From contig NC_065536.1 in the NCBI RefSeq assembly GCF_932294415.1, positions 57,599,854 through 57,663,853 on the forward strand: 64,000 nt of DNA, read 5' to 3'. Both the position numbers and the translations under genes were made by a program. The notes under the pieces were generated by a model. The model ran no database searches. It was not told where the DNA came from and saw only the letters and a program-made list of their open reading frames with translations. Source of the DNA: Quercus robur (lineage: Eukaryota > Streptophyta > Magnoliopsida > Fagales > Fagaceae). Every line of letters starts with the position of its first letter. The stretch's first letter is position 1. Of this stretch, positions 24,976 to 37,239 are shown piece after piece.

Positions 24976-26340
24976 ATGGTAGGTTTAGGTCCGAATCGGG
25001 AAGAATCTATGGGGTCCCAATGTCAAGATCATTTTGTTAATCTTGAGCGAAGAAGGGATCAAGAGGTTAGTGTGCATACCACTCATACTAGTAGGAGTCA
25101 GTCTTGAGGCAAGAGCCACCTTTCTCATGACGAGAATACCAGAGCCATGCAACTGGAGATTGATCATCTGAAAAGGAAGTTGCGCCATGAACAGCGAAGA
25201 CGAACTCCCTCCAATTCTGATTTCTCTTCTGGCGATGAGGAGGATGATAGTTATTGACCTAGGTCAAGGACCCCCCCAGTGAATCTTTCTTGTGTGAAGG
25301 GAACTACCACCATGGGCATAGGAATAAAAGCCCGCCTTGCAAAGGCTTGGGAAATGACGCTATGAGCAAGGTATTAAATCAAATTTTCAGATCACCTTTC
25401 AAGTGCAGAATCGAGGGAGGGAGACTTCCTTAACGGTTCACTTAGCCAACGTTCACCATTTACAATGGTCGAACAGATCCTATGGAGCACGTGAGCCACT
25501 TCAACCAGAGAATGACTATACACTCTAGGAATGAGGCCCTAATGTGCAAAGTATTCCCATCCAGTTTGGGGCTTGTGGCCATGAGGTGGTTTGATGGCTT
25601 GGGAGCAGGTTCTATTAATTCTTTTAAAGAACTCACCGAGTGTTTGGATCTCGCTTTATTACATGCAGTAGAGTTCCTCGGCCCTTGGACTCCCTGTTGT
25701 CTATGACCATACGAGAAGGGCAGACCCTAAAAACGTACTCAGATAGGTACTAGGAGATGTTCAATGAAATAGATGGGGACTTTGATGATGTGGCCATAAG
25801 AACCTTCAAGGTCGGCCTACTTGCCGAGCATGGCTTGAGAAAATCTTTGACCAGGAAACCTGCTAATAGTGTACGTCAACTCATGGATCGAATTGATAAG
25901 TATAAGCGAGTCGAAGAGGACCAACAACAAGGGAAAGGGAAGGCTATGGTTATCCCTTAAGAGAAGAGGGGTTTCAGGTCGGATCGCTACAACAATAACC
26001 GGTCCCGGAGGGACTTTGTTGGGCAATCGGGGTCTACTACTACTCAAATGGTTAACATGGTGTTCCGAGAACCAGAACACCAAGTCTTGGAGAAAATTAA
26101 GAACGAGCTATTCTTTAAGTGGCCAAATAAGATGGGAGGTGACCCCATGAAGCGCAATCAAAGCCTTCATTGCCAATACCACAGGACCGAGGGCACACCA
26201 TAGAGGACTGTAGAATTTTGAGGAGTCATCTGGAGCAACTGGTCAGAGATGGGAGGTTGAAACAATTTCTACATTAGCCCAATGGACCAGGGGGTTAGAC
26301 AGGATTAGGATTTCAGGGGAATGCTTTTTCCAGAGCCCCT
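24976..26340 (+). pseudogene. Degenerate Gag of the Tat element
   Basis: The start is an ATG 54 bases after the LTR. The frame meets a TGA at about 25105 and the reading then shifts between all three frames (capsid core near 25482-25700, central part near 25757-25960). The capsid match to the left element is clear, for example DPMEHVSHFNQRMT near 25475. The zinc knuckle near 26185-26210 is split by a one-base indel. It cannot make a full Gag. Confidence 0.88.
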
Positions 26341-29300
26341 TTGGACACCATCAATGTCATCTTTGCGGCCTTAAGGAGAACTGGTTTTCACCCTTCCAGG
26401 GTAATGTCTGTAGCCCGACCACCTACCGAGAACTCTAAACCTAAGCTAAAGAGGGCTAGAGTTGAGAACTGGCCAGCAATGAGTTTCTCTGAAGAGGACA
26501 AGGTTGGAACCGTACAACCACATGATGATGCCTTGGTGATCACTCTCAAGATAGGGGGATATGATGCTAAGAGAGTGATGGTGGATCAAGGCAGTGGGAT
26601 AGAAATTATGTATCCTGATTTGTATAACAGACTGGGTTTGAAACTTAAGGACTTGACAACTTATGATTCGCCTCTGGTAAGCTTCAACGGGAAAGTTGTT
26701 ATTCCAAGGGGCCAGATTCGACTACCCGTACAAGCAAGATCAGAGGTGGTGAAGGTGGATTTCATTGTAATGGATGCTTATTCTCCCTACACGGCCATTG
26801 TAGTAAGACCTTGGCTTCATGCCCTAGGAGCCGTTTCCTTCATTCTACATTTAAAGGTGAAATATCTGTCTAGGGACCTGATTGAGGAGTTGGTTGGGAG
26901 CTAATCCATGGCAAGGCAGTGCTTGGTCGCTGCAATAATGCATTAGCCAGGGGTGGAGTCCTCGACATCTGCTAAGAGGAGCTTATAGCAATCAAAGACT
27001 TTGGTGTTACCCGAGGATGAGATAGATGAGGGGGCAGAGTGTGAGAATTTAGAAAAGATTGTGGTAGATGATGATTTAGAAAAGTTTTTTCAGGTCGGAG
27101 CTCAGCTACCTCCTCAGGAGAAGGAAGAGCTTATAGAGTTTCTTAAGAGGAACATTAACATGTCGCATGGAGTGCTTACGAAGCTCCTAGGGTGAATCCA
27201 AATTTCATTTGTCATCATTTGAATGTCAATCCATCTGTTACCCCTAAAAACCAACCACCTCGACATTCATCTAGGGACCATTCTAATACTGTCAAGGACG
27301 AGATGACAAAACTTAAGCAGGCTGGGGCTATTAAAGAGGTGTTTTACCTCGAGTGGATAGACAATACTGTGGTGGTGAAAAAGAAGAGTGGAAAGTGGCG
27401 AGTGTGTATGGGATTCACAAATTTGAATAAGACCTATCCAAAAGACCCTTTCCCTATACCTCGGATAAACCAACTAGTGGATGCAATTGTAGGCCATTCT
27501 CGGATGAGCTTTTCGGATGCTTTTCAGGGATACCATCAAATACCACTGGCCTTGGGTGATCAGGAGAAGACATTTTTTATCACTCCAATTGGAAATTATC
27601 ACTACAAGGTAATGTCTTTTGGTTTGAAGAATGCAGGATCTACTTATCAGAAGATGATGACTAGAATGTTTGAGCCGCAATTGGGCAAGAATATTGAGGT
27701 TTACATAAATGATATGGTGGTGAAGAGTAAAGTGGTGTCCGAGCATGTAGGAGACCTTAGGGATATTTTTGAGATACTGAGGAGACACAAATTGTGCCTT
27801 AATGCTTCCAAATGCTCCTTTGGTGTGGGATCAGGCAAATTTCTAGGCTATATGGTCACTAATTATGGAATTGAAGTCAACCCTGATCAGGTTAAGGCAA
27901 TTAACAGTCTACAACCACCTCGGAATCCTAAAGAAGTCCAGAACCTAACTGGAATGACTGCTGCCCTGAATCAATTTATTTCTTGGTCAGCGGATAGGTG
28001 TAGAGCCTTCATCTAGTTGTTGAATAAGTGGAAGGGATTTGAGTGGACTGAGGAGTGTGAATTGGCCTTCCAGCAGCTTAAGGAATGCCTTTCTCGGCCA
28101 CCTGTCATGTTCAACCTGAGGTGGACGAGGTCCTATTTGCTCACATTGTTGTGGCTTCCTATGCTGTGAGCTTGGTGCTGATACGAATTGACAATGGTGT
28201 GCAGTGGCTAGTTTACTATGTAAGTAAGTCGTTGCATGAAGTAGAAGTTCATTCTCTACCATTGAAGAAGGCCATTTTGGTAGTAGTACATGTTACACGT
28301 AAACTCGCTCACTACTTCCAATCCCACACAGTTGTTGTTTTAACCCAACTTCCACTTTGATCACTACTTCGGAGTGTTGAATTCACAAGGAGGATTGCCA
28401 AATGGAGTACGATCTTAGGAGTTTTTGATATCAAGTATATGCTTCGCACCTCTATCAAGGGCCACGTCCTCGCAGATTTGTTGCTGCATTTGCTGAATCC
28501 CCATTAGAAGAGGAGATATAGAGGCAAGACATGGATGGTAAATCAGTTAGCATGGTCACCTTGCAAGAACCTTTATCCTGGAAGTTATACGTTGATGGTG
28601 CAGCGAATCAAAGAGGATCCGGAGTGGGGCTAGTTTTAATATCTCCTAAGAAGATCACTATTGAGAAATCCTTAATATTGGGCTTCTCGGCCACAAACAA
28701 TGAGACTAAATATGAAACTCTATTAGTAGGGATGACCATGGTCCAAAAAATGGGAGGAAAAGCAGTGAAGATCTTCTCGGATTCAAAATTGATGGTAGGC
28801 CACGTAAAAGGAGAATTGGAGGCCAGGGATGTGAGAATGCAAAGATATTTAAGTCAGGTAAGGCACTTGCGATTAGGGTTTGAGTCTTTCAACTTACTGC
28901 AAATCTCGAGAAGTGGAAACACACATACTGATTCCCTGGCCACTCTTGCAATCTCCTCAGCATAAGACTTGCCTCGGGTTATCCTTATTGAAGACTTGTG
29001 CAAGCCTGCCAAGATGAAGAAGGAGATGGTTTAGATTCATCAAATTAGGGTGGAACCTACCTGGATGGACCCTATAGTGCTATTCCTGAAAGAGGATATT
29101 TTGCCAAAGGGGAAATTCGAGGCTGATAAAGTGCAAACGAAGGCTCCTCGGTTTTGGTTGTTCGAGGACCAAAAGTTGTACAAGCGTTCTTTCTCTAGGC
29201 CATATTTACTAAGCGTACACCCTGAGGCATCAGAGCTACTCTTGGAGGAATTACATGAAGTGATTTGTGGCAACCACACAGGAGACAGGTCTTTATCTCA

Positions 29301-30269
29301 CAAAGCCTTCACTTAGGGATACTGGTGGCCGAACATGCAGAGGAAAGCGCAAGAGTATGTGAAGAAGTGTGACAAATGCCAAAGATTTGCACCAAACATT
29401 CACCAATCAAGGGGAGTCCTTAATCCTCTGTCCAACCCTTAGCCATTCGCTCAATGGAGCTTGGATATTGTAGAACCTTTCTCTAAAGTAGCAGGGAATA
29501 AGAGATGGTTACTGGTCGGCACGGACTACTTCACCAAGTGGGTTAAAGCTGAATCATTAGCAAATATTAGGGACGTGGATGCTAAGAGATTTGTTTGGAA
29601 AAATATTGTTACTCGGCTTGGGATCCCTCATACCGTTATCTCTGAAAATAGTCTTCAGTTTGATAGCAAAATTCTTCAGGAGGTATTGTTGTGACTTGGG
29701 AATTATGAATAGGTATTCCACCCCAGCATATCCACAGGGGAATGAACAAGCCAAGGCTGTCGATAAGGTCATAGTGAATGGACTCAAGAAGAGATTGGAT
29801 GATGCGAAAGGAAAATAGGTGGAAGAGCTGTCACACATCCTTTGGACATATCAGACCACCCCTCGTAGGTCAACAGGGGAGACACCCTTTTCGATGACTT
29901 ATGGAGCCGAGGCTGTTATTCCTTTGGAGACTAGGCTTCCAACGCTGAGAACGAGTTCTTTCACTCCGAGCAACAATGATGGGCTGTTAGGGAAGAGCTT
30001 AGACTTAATTGAAGAGCGAAGAGAGAACACTATGGTCCAACTGGCGTATTATCAACACAAGCTCAAGTAAGGGTATGATGCCAACGTGAAGCTAAGACCA
30101 TGGGCACTTGGAGACTTGGTATTAAGAAAGGTTTTGGGTACTGCAAAGAAACCCGCGTGAGGAAAGTTAGGGCCCAATTGGGAAGGACCATATCGCATCA
30201 CCTTAGTGGTTGGAATATGTGCATATTATCTTGAAGATCTAGATGAAAATATTGTACCACGCCCCTAGA
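26341..30269 (+). pseudogene. Degenerate Pol: protease, RT, two RNase H domains, integrase
   Basis: Protease carries DQGSG near 26590. RT (27192-28016) has FSDAFQGYHQIPLA and YINDM, where the family normally has YIDDM, so an active-site Asp is lost. A first RNase H remnant is at 28100-28360. A second, RNase HI-like domain is at 28560-28960 with LYVDGAANQ, NNETKYE, SDSKL and HTDSLA, so its four acidic residues remain. Integrase has its zinc finger near 29240-29400 (H…H…CDKC). The core has SLDIVEPF, but SENSLQFD in place of the usual SDNGLQFD, and QAKAV in place of QAEAV, so two of three catalytic acids are gone. Frameshifts occur near 27180, 28080, 28500 and 29690, with stops throughout. Confidence 0.92.
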
Positions 30270-30378
30270 ATGTAAACAACCTAAGAATGTATTATTATTA
30301 ATAAAAGTTTTCTCTGCCATATTTTGGTTTATTACATTATGCGTCATGTGTCCTACTATTTATTTGAATATCAAACAG

Positions 30379-31080
30379 TACATTGGTCATATCTGGATCC
30401 TCAGACTATATACCTTGGGTTTATTGATATTTTCAATAATTTTTCTAAGTATTAAACAGAACCTTAGTTATGCTTGGCTCCTCGGATCACATGCTTTGGG
30501 TAAATTAATACTTCATGTCATTTCCGCTAAGTATTAAACAAAACCTTAGTTATGCTTGGTTTCTCGGACCACATGCTTTGGGTAAATTAATACTTCATGA
30601 TATTTCTCTAAATATCAAATAGAACTTTGGTCATGCCTGGCTCCTTGGACCACATACCTTGAGTAAATTGATATTTTAAATTATTTTTCTATGTGTTAAA
30701 CAGAACCTTGGTCATGCCTGGCTTCTAGGACCACATACCTTGAGTAAACTAACACTCTCTATCATTTTTTTTTTTAAGTGTTAAACAGAACCTTAAGTAT
30801 GCCTGGTTCCTCATATCACATGCTTTGGGTAAATTAATACTTCATGACATTTCTTTAAATATCAAACAGATTCTTGGTCATGTCTGGCTCCTTGGACCAT
30901 ATACCTTGGGTAAATTGATATTTTAAATTTTTTTTCTGAGTGTTAAACAGAACATTGGTCATGCCTGGCTTTTAAGACCACATACCTTGGGTAAACTAAC
31001 ACTCTCTATCATTTAACTAAGTGTTGAGTAGAACATGGGACATGTCAGGTTCCTCGGATCACACACCTCGAGGAAAACAT
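30379..31080 (+). repeat. 81-bp tandem array in the 3' region of the Tat element
   Basis: Units begin at 30379, 30460, 30542, 30623, 30704, 30789, 30870, 30951 and 31032, a period of 81 bases with one unit lengthened by a T run. Each carries TGCCTGGCTCCT…ACCACAT…TTGGGTAAA-like text. By their second halves the units fall into three types (ACTTCATG, ATATTTTAA, ACACTCTCTATC). Known of Tat elements: the 3' region is hypervariable and can seed satellite DNA. Confidence 0.9.
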
Positions 31081-31497
31081 TTGGAAAGCTTACCCTAGGT
31101 CTTGATTAAAGGATTCGAAGGATACATTAATAAGATACTCTTAAAGGGAAAAACCTCAGGCGCCCTCTTTCTTTATTAAGCATTTCATTTGTCTCTCAGG
31201 ATTTAGTCATTTTTCTCACCATGTACACATGTTTAATTTATTTAAGTTAACGGCTAGTTATTACTGCTAGCTTTTGTCAAAGTGTGGGTGTTCACCTTTG
31301 GAGGCATCATCGGTTTAAGGTCTCAGCAAAGAGCAAAACAAGGATTATAGTCAACCAAAAATAAGTATTGTAAGAAAAATAAAGATTCAGAAAATAAAGT
31401 TGAAATCTTTTCATTAAATAAAGGAAAAATACATTATAGACAATAGCAAACTGCCAATATAAAAGAAGAACTACAAAAGGAAAATAAAATCCTAAAG

Positions 31498-34236
31498 CTA
31501 AACCTTGGAATTGGGAGGAGGGTCTTCTTTGTTGCCGGACTGGGAGGTAGGAGCATCTTTGGTCTTGGGATCAACCTCCTTGGACTTGTCCTCGGCCTCC
31601 TTTGCCTCGATAGTAGCGTCCTTGGCCTTGGCAGCATCCTTGGCCTTAGTGACGTCCTTGGCCTTGACAGCATCCTTGGCCTTGACAGCATCCTTGGCCT
31701 TAACAGCGTTCTTGGCCTTTGGCGGAGGTTGGACCTCCTTACCCTTGCCCTTATCCTTGGCCATCTCAACCCCCTAGCCTTGGTCACCAACTTGGCTAGG
31801 CCCTTTGGGGACCTCGGGAGGGGGAAGAGAGGCCTGAGTGATAAAGGGCGGCTCAATTAAGAGTGGTGTAAGAGCAGTGGAAGGTGGGAGTTCGGCTGGA
31901 ATCTTGCGAATGTTAGGAGGGTAGTAGATGTTTCCAACCTCCCCCCACTCTGAGGTAGCGGGGACTCCTGCAAGGTTGAGGGCCTCTAGCCACACTTCCT
32001 TGTAGTAGTCCCTGTAGACCTTGGCCAACTCATCTGCCAGTTAGACCTCGGTCTCCTGCACCCCAAGTTCGTAGGATGCTTGCTTTAAGGCCTTTGTGGC
32101 TTCCTTGGCCATCCGAGTAGCGGCCTTAGCTTTCTCTAGATCAGCACTTAACTCCAGGACCTGCTGCTTTACTGTGGCTAGCTTTAGCTTTCTCTAGATC
32201 AGCACTCAACTCCAGACCTGCTGCTTTACTGTGGCTAGCTATATCTCAGCATGGTAGAGCCTTTTACGCTGGTCCTCAGCATAGTCCTGGGCATTCTTCA
32301 AGCCCGCCTCGGCACTCATACACACCCTCTCCTCGGCAATCAGCTTAGTGGTAAGATTTTTATTCTTTTGCTTAGATGCACCCAAGGCCTTACTGGTCTT
32401 GGCGCGAAGGTTGGCCTCAACCTTGGCATCATTTCAGGTATCGTTGACCCACTCTTTGACTACAAAAACTTCCTAGATAGCCTGCACAAAAACAACAAGG
32501 GAATACCATGTAAAAAAAAAAATTATATATATATATATATAGTGAAATAATAATTAAAAAAAATGGGAAGGGCAACTTAGCATTTAAACTAAAGGATATG
32601 ATTGTGAACCTACCAGGCCTAGATCCTTTTTCAGGGACATAAAGTGCTCTGGCTGCCTCATGTGCCTCAGAGCAGACATATCTTTCGGTAAGAGGAGGGG
32701 CTGCTCTAGGGCCTCAGCCACGTAAGAGGAGTGCTCTCTTTGAAACTCCTTAATAGAGGAGTTCCATGGAATGGCTGCTCCATCTAACTCCAGCTGAAGA
32801 GCCCAGGTGTGATGTTGTTGGTGCACCTCGGCCACATCTGGATCCTCCCTGCTCTCCACTGAGGAGGCCCGTCCTTTGCCTTGGGCCATTTTCTGCTCCT
32901 TGGCCTCCTGGTAGATCACCTCACCCTCCTTCACTTCCTACTCCTTCATTTTCTTCTTCAAATTGGGAATGGGGTGCAAGTCAGTAGTAGAAAGAGGAGG
33001 AGGGGGAAGAGTAGGAAGGGGCTGAGACTTTAAGGTCTCCTTAGAGGATGACCCCTTATTCCTCCTTGCAAGGAGATCCTTCAAGCATTTCCTCGGGTTA
33101 AGTGCCATCTCTTCTTCTTCCACCTCGGAGCTATCATCTATTTTTGCAACTACAAAGCCTAGGGTGTGAACACCTGAAGTCTTGTCAAACTCGTCCTCTG
33201 GGTCCGATATGTGGATGATAGGATCTCCCTGCTCCTCCCTCTCTTCCTCGAGTTGGAATTGGTCTATTTCTTCCTTGAGTGATAAGCGTGAGGAAGTAGT
33301 CTCTTCCCTCGGAGCCACTACTTCAGGGAGAACAAGTTGGGGAGGCAGCTCAACTGGCACAACATCTTCTCAGGCAAGGAACCCAGGTACAGAAACGTCT
33401 ATCCTGTGGAGCTGAGGGTCGCCTGCCCTGATTGCGTGGCCCACGTCCTGGAAAGTGTCCTATAGTGGCTCGAAGTCTAGAATGAGGTGGACCGCTCTCA
33501 GCTGCATGTCCTCACTCATAAACACCTCGGACTTTAGGACTCTGTTGAGGTCTGGGACGTTGACCAAATTAAGGCTAGGCGCTACGTGTCTTTTATCTAC
33601 AAAAAACAGCTGAGGAGAAAAATCACAGTCAGATTGATAAAATCCATCATAAAAAAGAAATGAAGTGTTAAAGGGAAGAATAGCAAAACTAAAAACCTAA
33701 ATCCTGTGCCAAGGGATCTAACCCTAGAGCACCTCACCTGGCTCTCCCTCCCGAGTTAGGCAGTGAAGACTGTCATGCCATTCCCCAGAAGTGATTAGGT
33801 AGTTGTCTTTCATGCCTTTATTGGACTTGGGAAGATACGATACAAGCCTAACGATTGAGGACCTCTACTTAAGGTAATACCCTGAGTCAGCAAGCAAATG
33901 GCATTCGTACATATATACGACATCGTGCCAGGTGAGTCTCAGACCCATTTGCTTATTGAGAGCATTGATGCTACCTAAGACTCTAAACAGGTTAGGTGCG
34001 CATTGGTGAGGTCACAACCTATGGGCAATCAAATAATCTTTGGTTACCCTACCTATGGGAAGCGTTATTCCTTCTTCTATAAAGGCGGTCATGGGAATGA
34101 CGACCTCCCCTTCATTTCTATGTGTGAGCACTTGGTCTGGAGCACAATATCATAGGGAAACTCCTTAGGGAATGTGATACTTGGCCTTAAAGCCCTTCAT
34201 ACTGGCAGGGGAATCTACAAGCTTGAATCTACTCAT
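31498..34236 (-). pseudogene. Antisense gene inside the Tat element, three exons
   Basis: Opposite to gag-pol, an ATG at 34236 opens exons 34236-33738, 33596-32614 and 32481-31498. Introns 33737-33597 and 32613-32482 are GT-AG, and the phases (1, then 0) rejoin the same frame over 822 codons. Stops interrupt it: four in exon 1, others near 33468, 33370, 32938 and 32475, and more in exon 3. Exon 1 (FRVLGSINALNKQMGL, SGEWHDSLHCLTREGEP) resembles what I recall of the plant putative gypsy-type transposase domain seen in Tat antisense ORFs. Exon 2 is acidic and Pro-rich. Exon 3 encodes a coiled-coil stretch with a 58-bp internal duplication near 32165-32275, then about five Ala-Val-Lys-Ala-Lys-Asp-like repeats. 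Function is unknown. A TATA box lies upstream on the same strand. Confidence 0.75.
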
Positions 34237-34481
34237 CTAAGCAAGCTAAGGGGAAGTAAGGGAAATGTTTTTGAAAAGGAACTGAAGATTAGAAGGTCGA
34301 GGAGGTTGGCCGAGAAGAAAAGAACTTAAGAATGTAAAGACTTACGAAAATAAAAACAGGTGATACTTCAGGAACTTCTTGAGAGTTGGGAGATTTGGGA
34401 AGTCTTGAAAGTTTGAGAGTTTGAGAGGTCTTAAGAGTTTACAGATTTGTGAAGTAAAGAAAAAAGTAAACCCACCAAGCG

Positions 34482-34490
34482 CCTTATATA
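34482..34490 (-). promoter_or_regulatory. TATA box for the antisense gene
   Basis: On the minus strand TATATAAGG lies about 245 bases upstream of the antisense ATG at 34236 and inside the 3' LTR boundary (34769). It would start a transcript with a leader of about 220 bases. Inference from sequence and position only. Confidence 0.5.
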
Positions 34491-34768
34491 GGAGGCAGAA
34501 TTAAGTGGGAGTTATCCCGCTCAAAATTCAAGGAGAAATGCTAGCCATAGGATCTACATCTCACCATAAGATGCAGGGAACAAAGCGCCGCCTGGAGCAT
34601 TTAATGAGACATCGCGGGCTCCGAAGTGTTAGGAACAGTTACAGGACACGCAAAGCAACATTCTCAAGTGTGGAAATCAAAGAAACATATGGGATTAATT
34701 ATCCAAAGTCAAAACCCCATTTTTTCTCCTCTGACTGGAAGGAAAAAACCGGAGTTTTAAGGGGCTAT

Positions 34769-35501
34769 TGTAGGGATGAGGGGCCCAAGAATATATGTTA
34801 GGCCTTGGGCCTTGTTCGAGGACACTAGACAAATAAACAGTAATGAAGATGTAAGACTCAGGACTCCATGAGCAAGCTACGAATGAGAAGGCTGGGGAAG
34901 GTAAGCTGAGGAGGAGTATCTCCTCGGCTAAACGCAGCAGAGGTCAGAAAGTGTGTTCTGTCATCCAGGGTGACATTCCAGGAAATTCTATTGATAAAGA
35001 TATGCGTTATGAACGTACAGGACAAATGAGAGTTGAGAAATAAGGAAGTGATAAGGAAGTGATACCTGAACAATAGTTTTCAGCCTTACAACTACTCCCC
35101 AGAGACTTCAGGAAGGTACTGATGTGACAAAGATCAACACCAACAATCTAATCTACATGTGGAGGGCAGAGATGAAAGGAAAATGACAGTATAAAATAGA
35201 AGGGAGGCCCTAAGAGAGGGGGATCGGAGAATTGAAAGAGAAATACTGTAGTAACAAGAACTGTACTTGTAATCAACTTTAATTATATACAAGAACTGAT
35301 CTCCTTGCATTGTGCCGATGACGATTTTCTTAGATAAAACCAGTTTATTTTTACTTTATTGTCATTTGGATCCACTATAATCGTTACTCAACTCATTAGA
35401 GCCTAGTTTTCTAACCCACTCTCTACAAATTCATTGTATTAGGCTCTTTGGGCCTAAATCCTTTTAACTTTTGGGCTTGGGACTCAAACAGCGTCCTTAC
35501 A
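34769..35501 (+). repeat. 3' LTR of the Tat element
   Basis: The 733-bp LTR starts TGTAGGGATG and ends CCTTACA, preceded by a purine-rich AAGGGG stretch (34759-34764) that may be the polypurine tract. It differs from the 5' LTR by several deletions and many transitions. Confidence 0.93.
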
Positions 35502-35639
35502 ATATTTATTTCGGAATATTTGTGAGGTGGACATGGGCGACTCCACATTGGAGATAGGGTTGACACAAGACCACTTTGACTTGGAAAAAAATAATTATTA
35601 TATATAAATTTTAAAAATTTTATAATTTTTTACCTTAAA

Positions 35640-36103
35640 AAAATTCTGACACCCTAAATTTTTTTAGGTCCAACATAATTAAACTTAGAACAAAATTTGG
35701 AAACAAATATGGTTATAGACTAAAGTCACAACTTCACTTAACATTTTTTTTTTGTTGGATGTGAATTTTGACAAATCCACCGTTGAATTATATACTTTTT
35801 CTTATATCCTCTATGCTTGCAAAATTTCAATAAAATCAAAGATCAATAGTTATGTTATCAATCAAATGTTTAAATTTCAAGTTTTTATAGTCTAATATTA
35901 TACATAAAAATAAAGTTTATGGATTGAATAATAAATAATATCCGATTGACATGAAATTTGACACGTGTTTTAAAAAATACAAAGAACATGTAATTCAACG
36001 GTTAGATTTTCAAAATATATAATTATGTTAATTTGTTTAGTGAGTGTTGTAGCATTAGGTTACAACTAAGTTTGTAACCAAACTTAGTCCTTAACCTTTA
36101 GTT
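35640..36103 (+). mobile_element. Mutator-like MITE (third family member)
   Basis: This matches the two inverted units at 48967-49794: the stretch around 35757-35850, the AATAATATCCGATTG word near 35933 and the end GGTTACAACTAAGTTTGTAACC. The left end is worn and I could not define a target duplication. Confidence 0.6.
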
Positions 36104-37239
36104 CCCTTAACAATATATTAGACCCTTACAACAAAAATGAAAAGCATAAGAAAATTTTTATTGAACTGAAATTCTGAAAAAGATGTAGTTTGCAGCATTG
36201 ATGATGAGAATATCATGCAATGATTTCAAAAAAAAAAAAAAACCGAAGGCAATTATAAGATTTTATGTATTTACGTGTGGCTTTTTTTTTTTTTTTTTTT
36301 TTTTTGTCAATATGCATGTAAAACTCTTTATATATATATATATATATATATATTAAATTTTGTATAATTTAAGTTTCATAAAAATTCCTAGAATCACCAC
36401 CGGTAATAAACTCAATAAATTTGTAGGACAGACAGTAAATCCATAAATCTCATGTTTCCTCCATTAGACTATCTAGATATCACTGTGACGGGAAATCTTA
36501 TTCATTTCTCCAAGTTGCTTCAATAAATATATACATGGTCTATTGAACAAGCAATAGCTTATTTTCTCCCCTTTTTTATATGATCAAGTCACATGAGAAA
36601 TAATAAGGATTTTAATATTACCACTTAGTCCCATGAAAGTGGGTCTAACATGATTGAAAGCAGATCCTAGTCCTACCAATCTGGCACAATAATTGAGACA
36701 AAATAAAATAAAATAAAAATAAAAATAAGCTATTGCACGTAGTCCATTGAATAATAAGCAAAATAATTGCCCTTTGTTCATATGATCACATGGATAATAA
36801 TTAGGATTATTTATATTATCACTTCGTCCCACGAAACTAATGAAAGTTGGGACAAATATGATTTAAACCAAATCCTTCAATATAACCTGTAAAATCTTCA
36901 TTATTTAAATTCAATCTTATCATCTTCATTATTTATTATTTTTTTTATAACAGTTACTTACAGCCTTACAGGCCTAGTTGAGATCCTATGAAAGATTTAA
37001 TGCACCTAAACATAAATTTCTCCATCTTGATAAGTCAATGATAACAAAACCCTCCCTTGATATGTTTGAACCTCTCATCTTTTCTATCAAAAAGAAAAAA
37101 GAAAAAAGAAAATCTCTGATCTTCAAATAAAATTATTAAGATTCACAAATTTAACGAGCTAAAAGAAATATAGAAAAAGCACCCCAAAACAGGTAAATTT
37201 AATATTTTCACAGTACCCTTTTCAACAAATTATCTCTTA
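36104..37239. other. AT-rich spacer, no gene seen
   Basis: It holds long A and T runs, a (TA)n tract at 36331-36353, and a degenerate ~200-bp direct repeat (36540-36680 against 36735-36890). No coding signal. Confidence 0.45.

Larger units (their letters stand above)
24110..35501 (+). mobile_element. Complete Tat-lineage Ty3/gypsy retrotransposon
   Basis: An 11.4-kb element with two LTRs, PBS, gag, pol, a 3' tandem array and an antisense gene. ATATT flanks it exactly at 24105-24109 and 35502-35506, proving a single insertion. Domain order is Gag, protease, RT, RNase H, second RNase H, integrase. The second RNase H and the long 3' region place it in the Tat clade. Gag and pol carry many stops, several frameshifts and altered catalytic residues, so it cannot move by itself. 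The LTRs have diverged, mainly by transitions and short deletions, so the insertion is not recent. It lies between the intact ALDH2 gene and its pseudogene. Confidence 0.95.
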
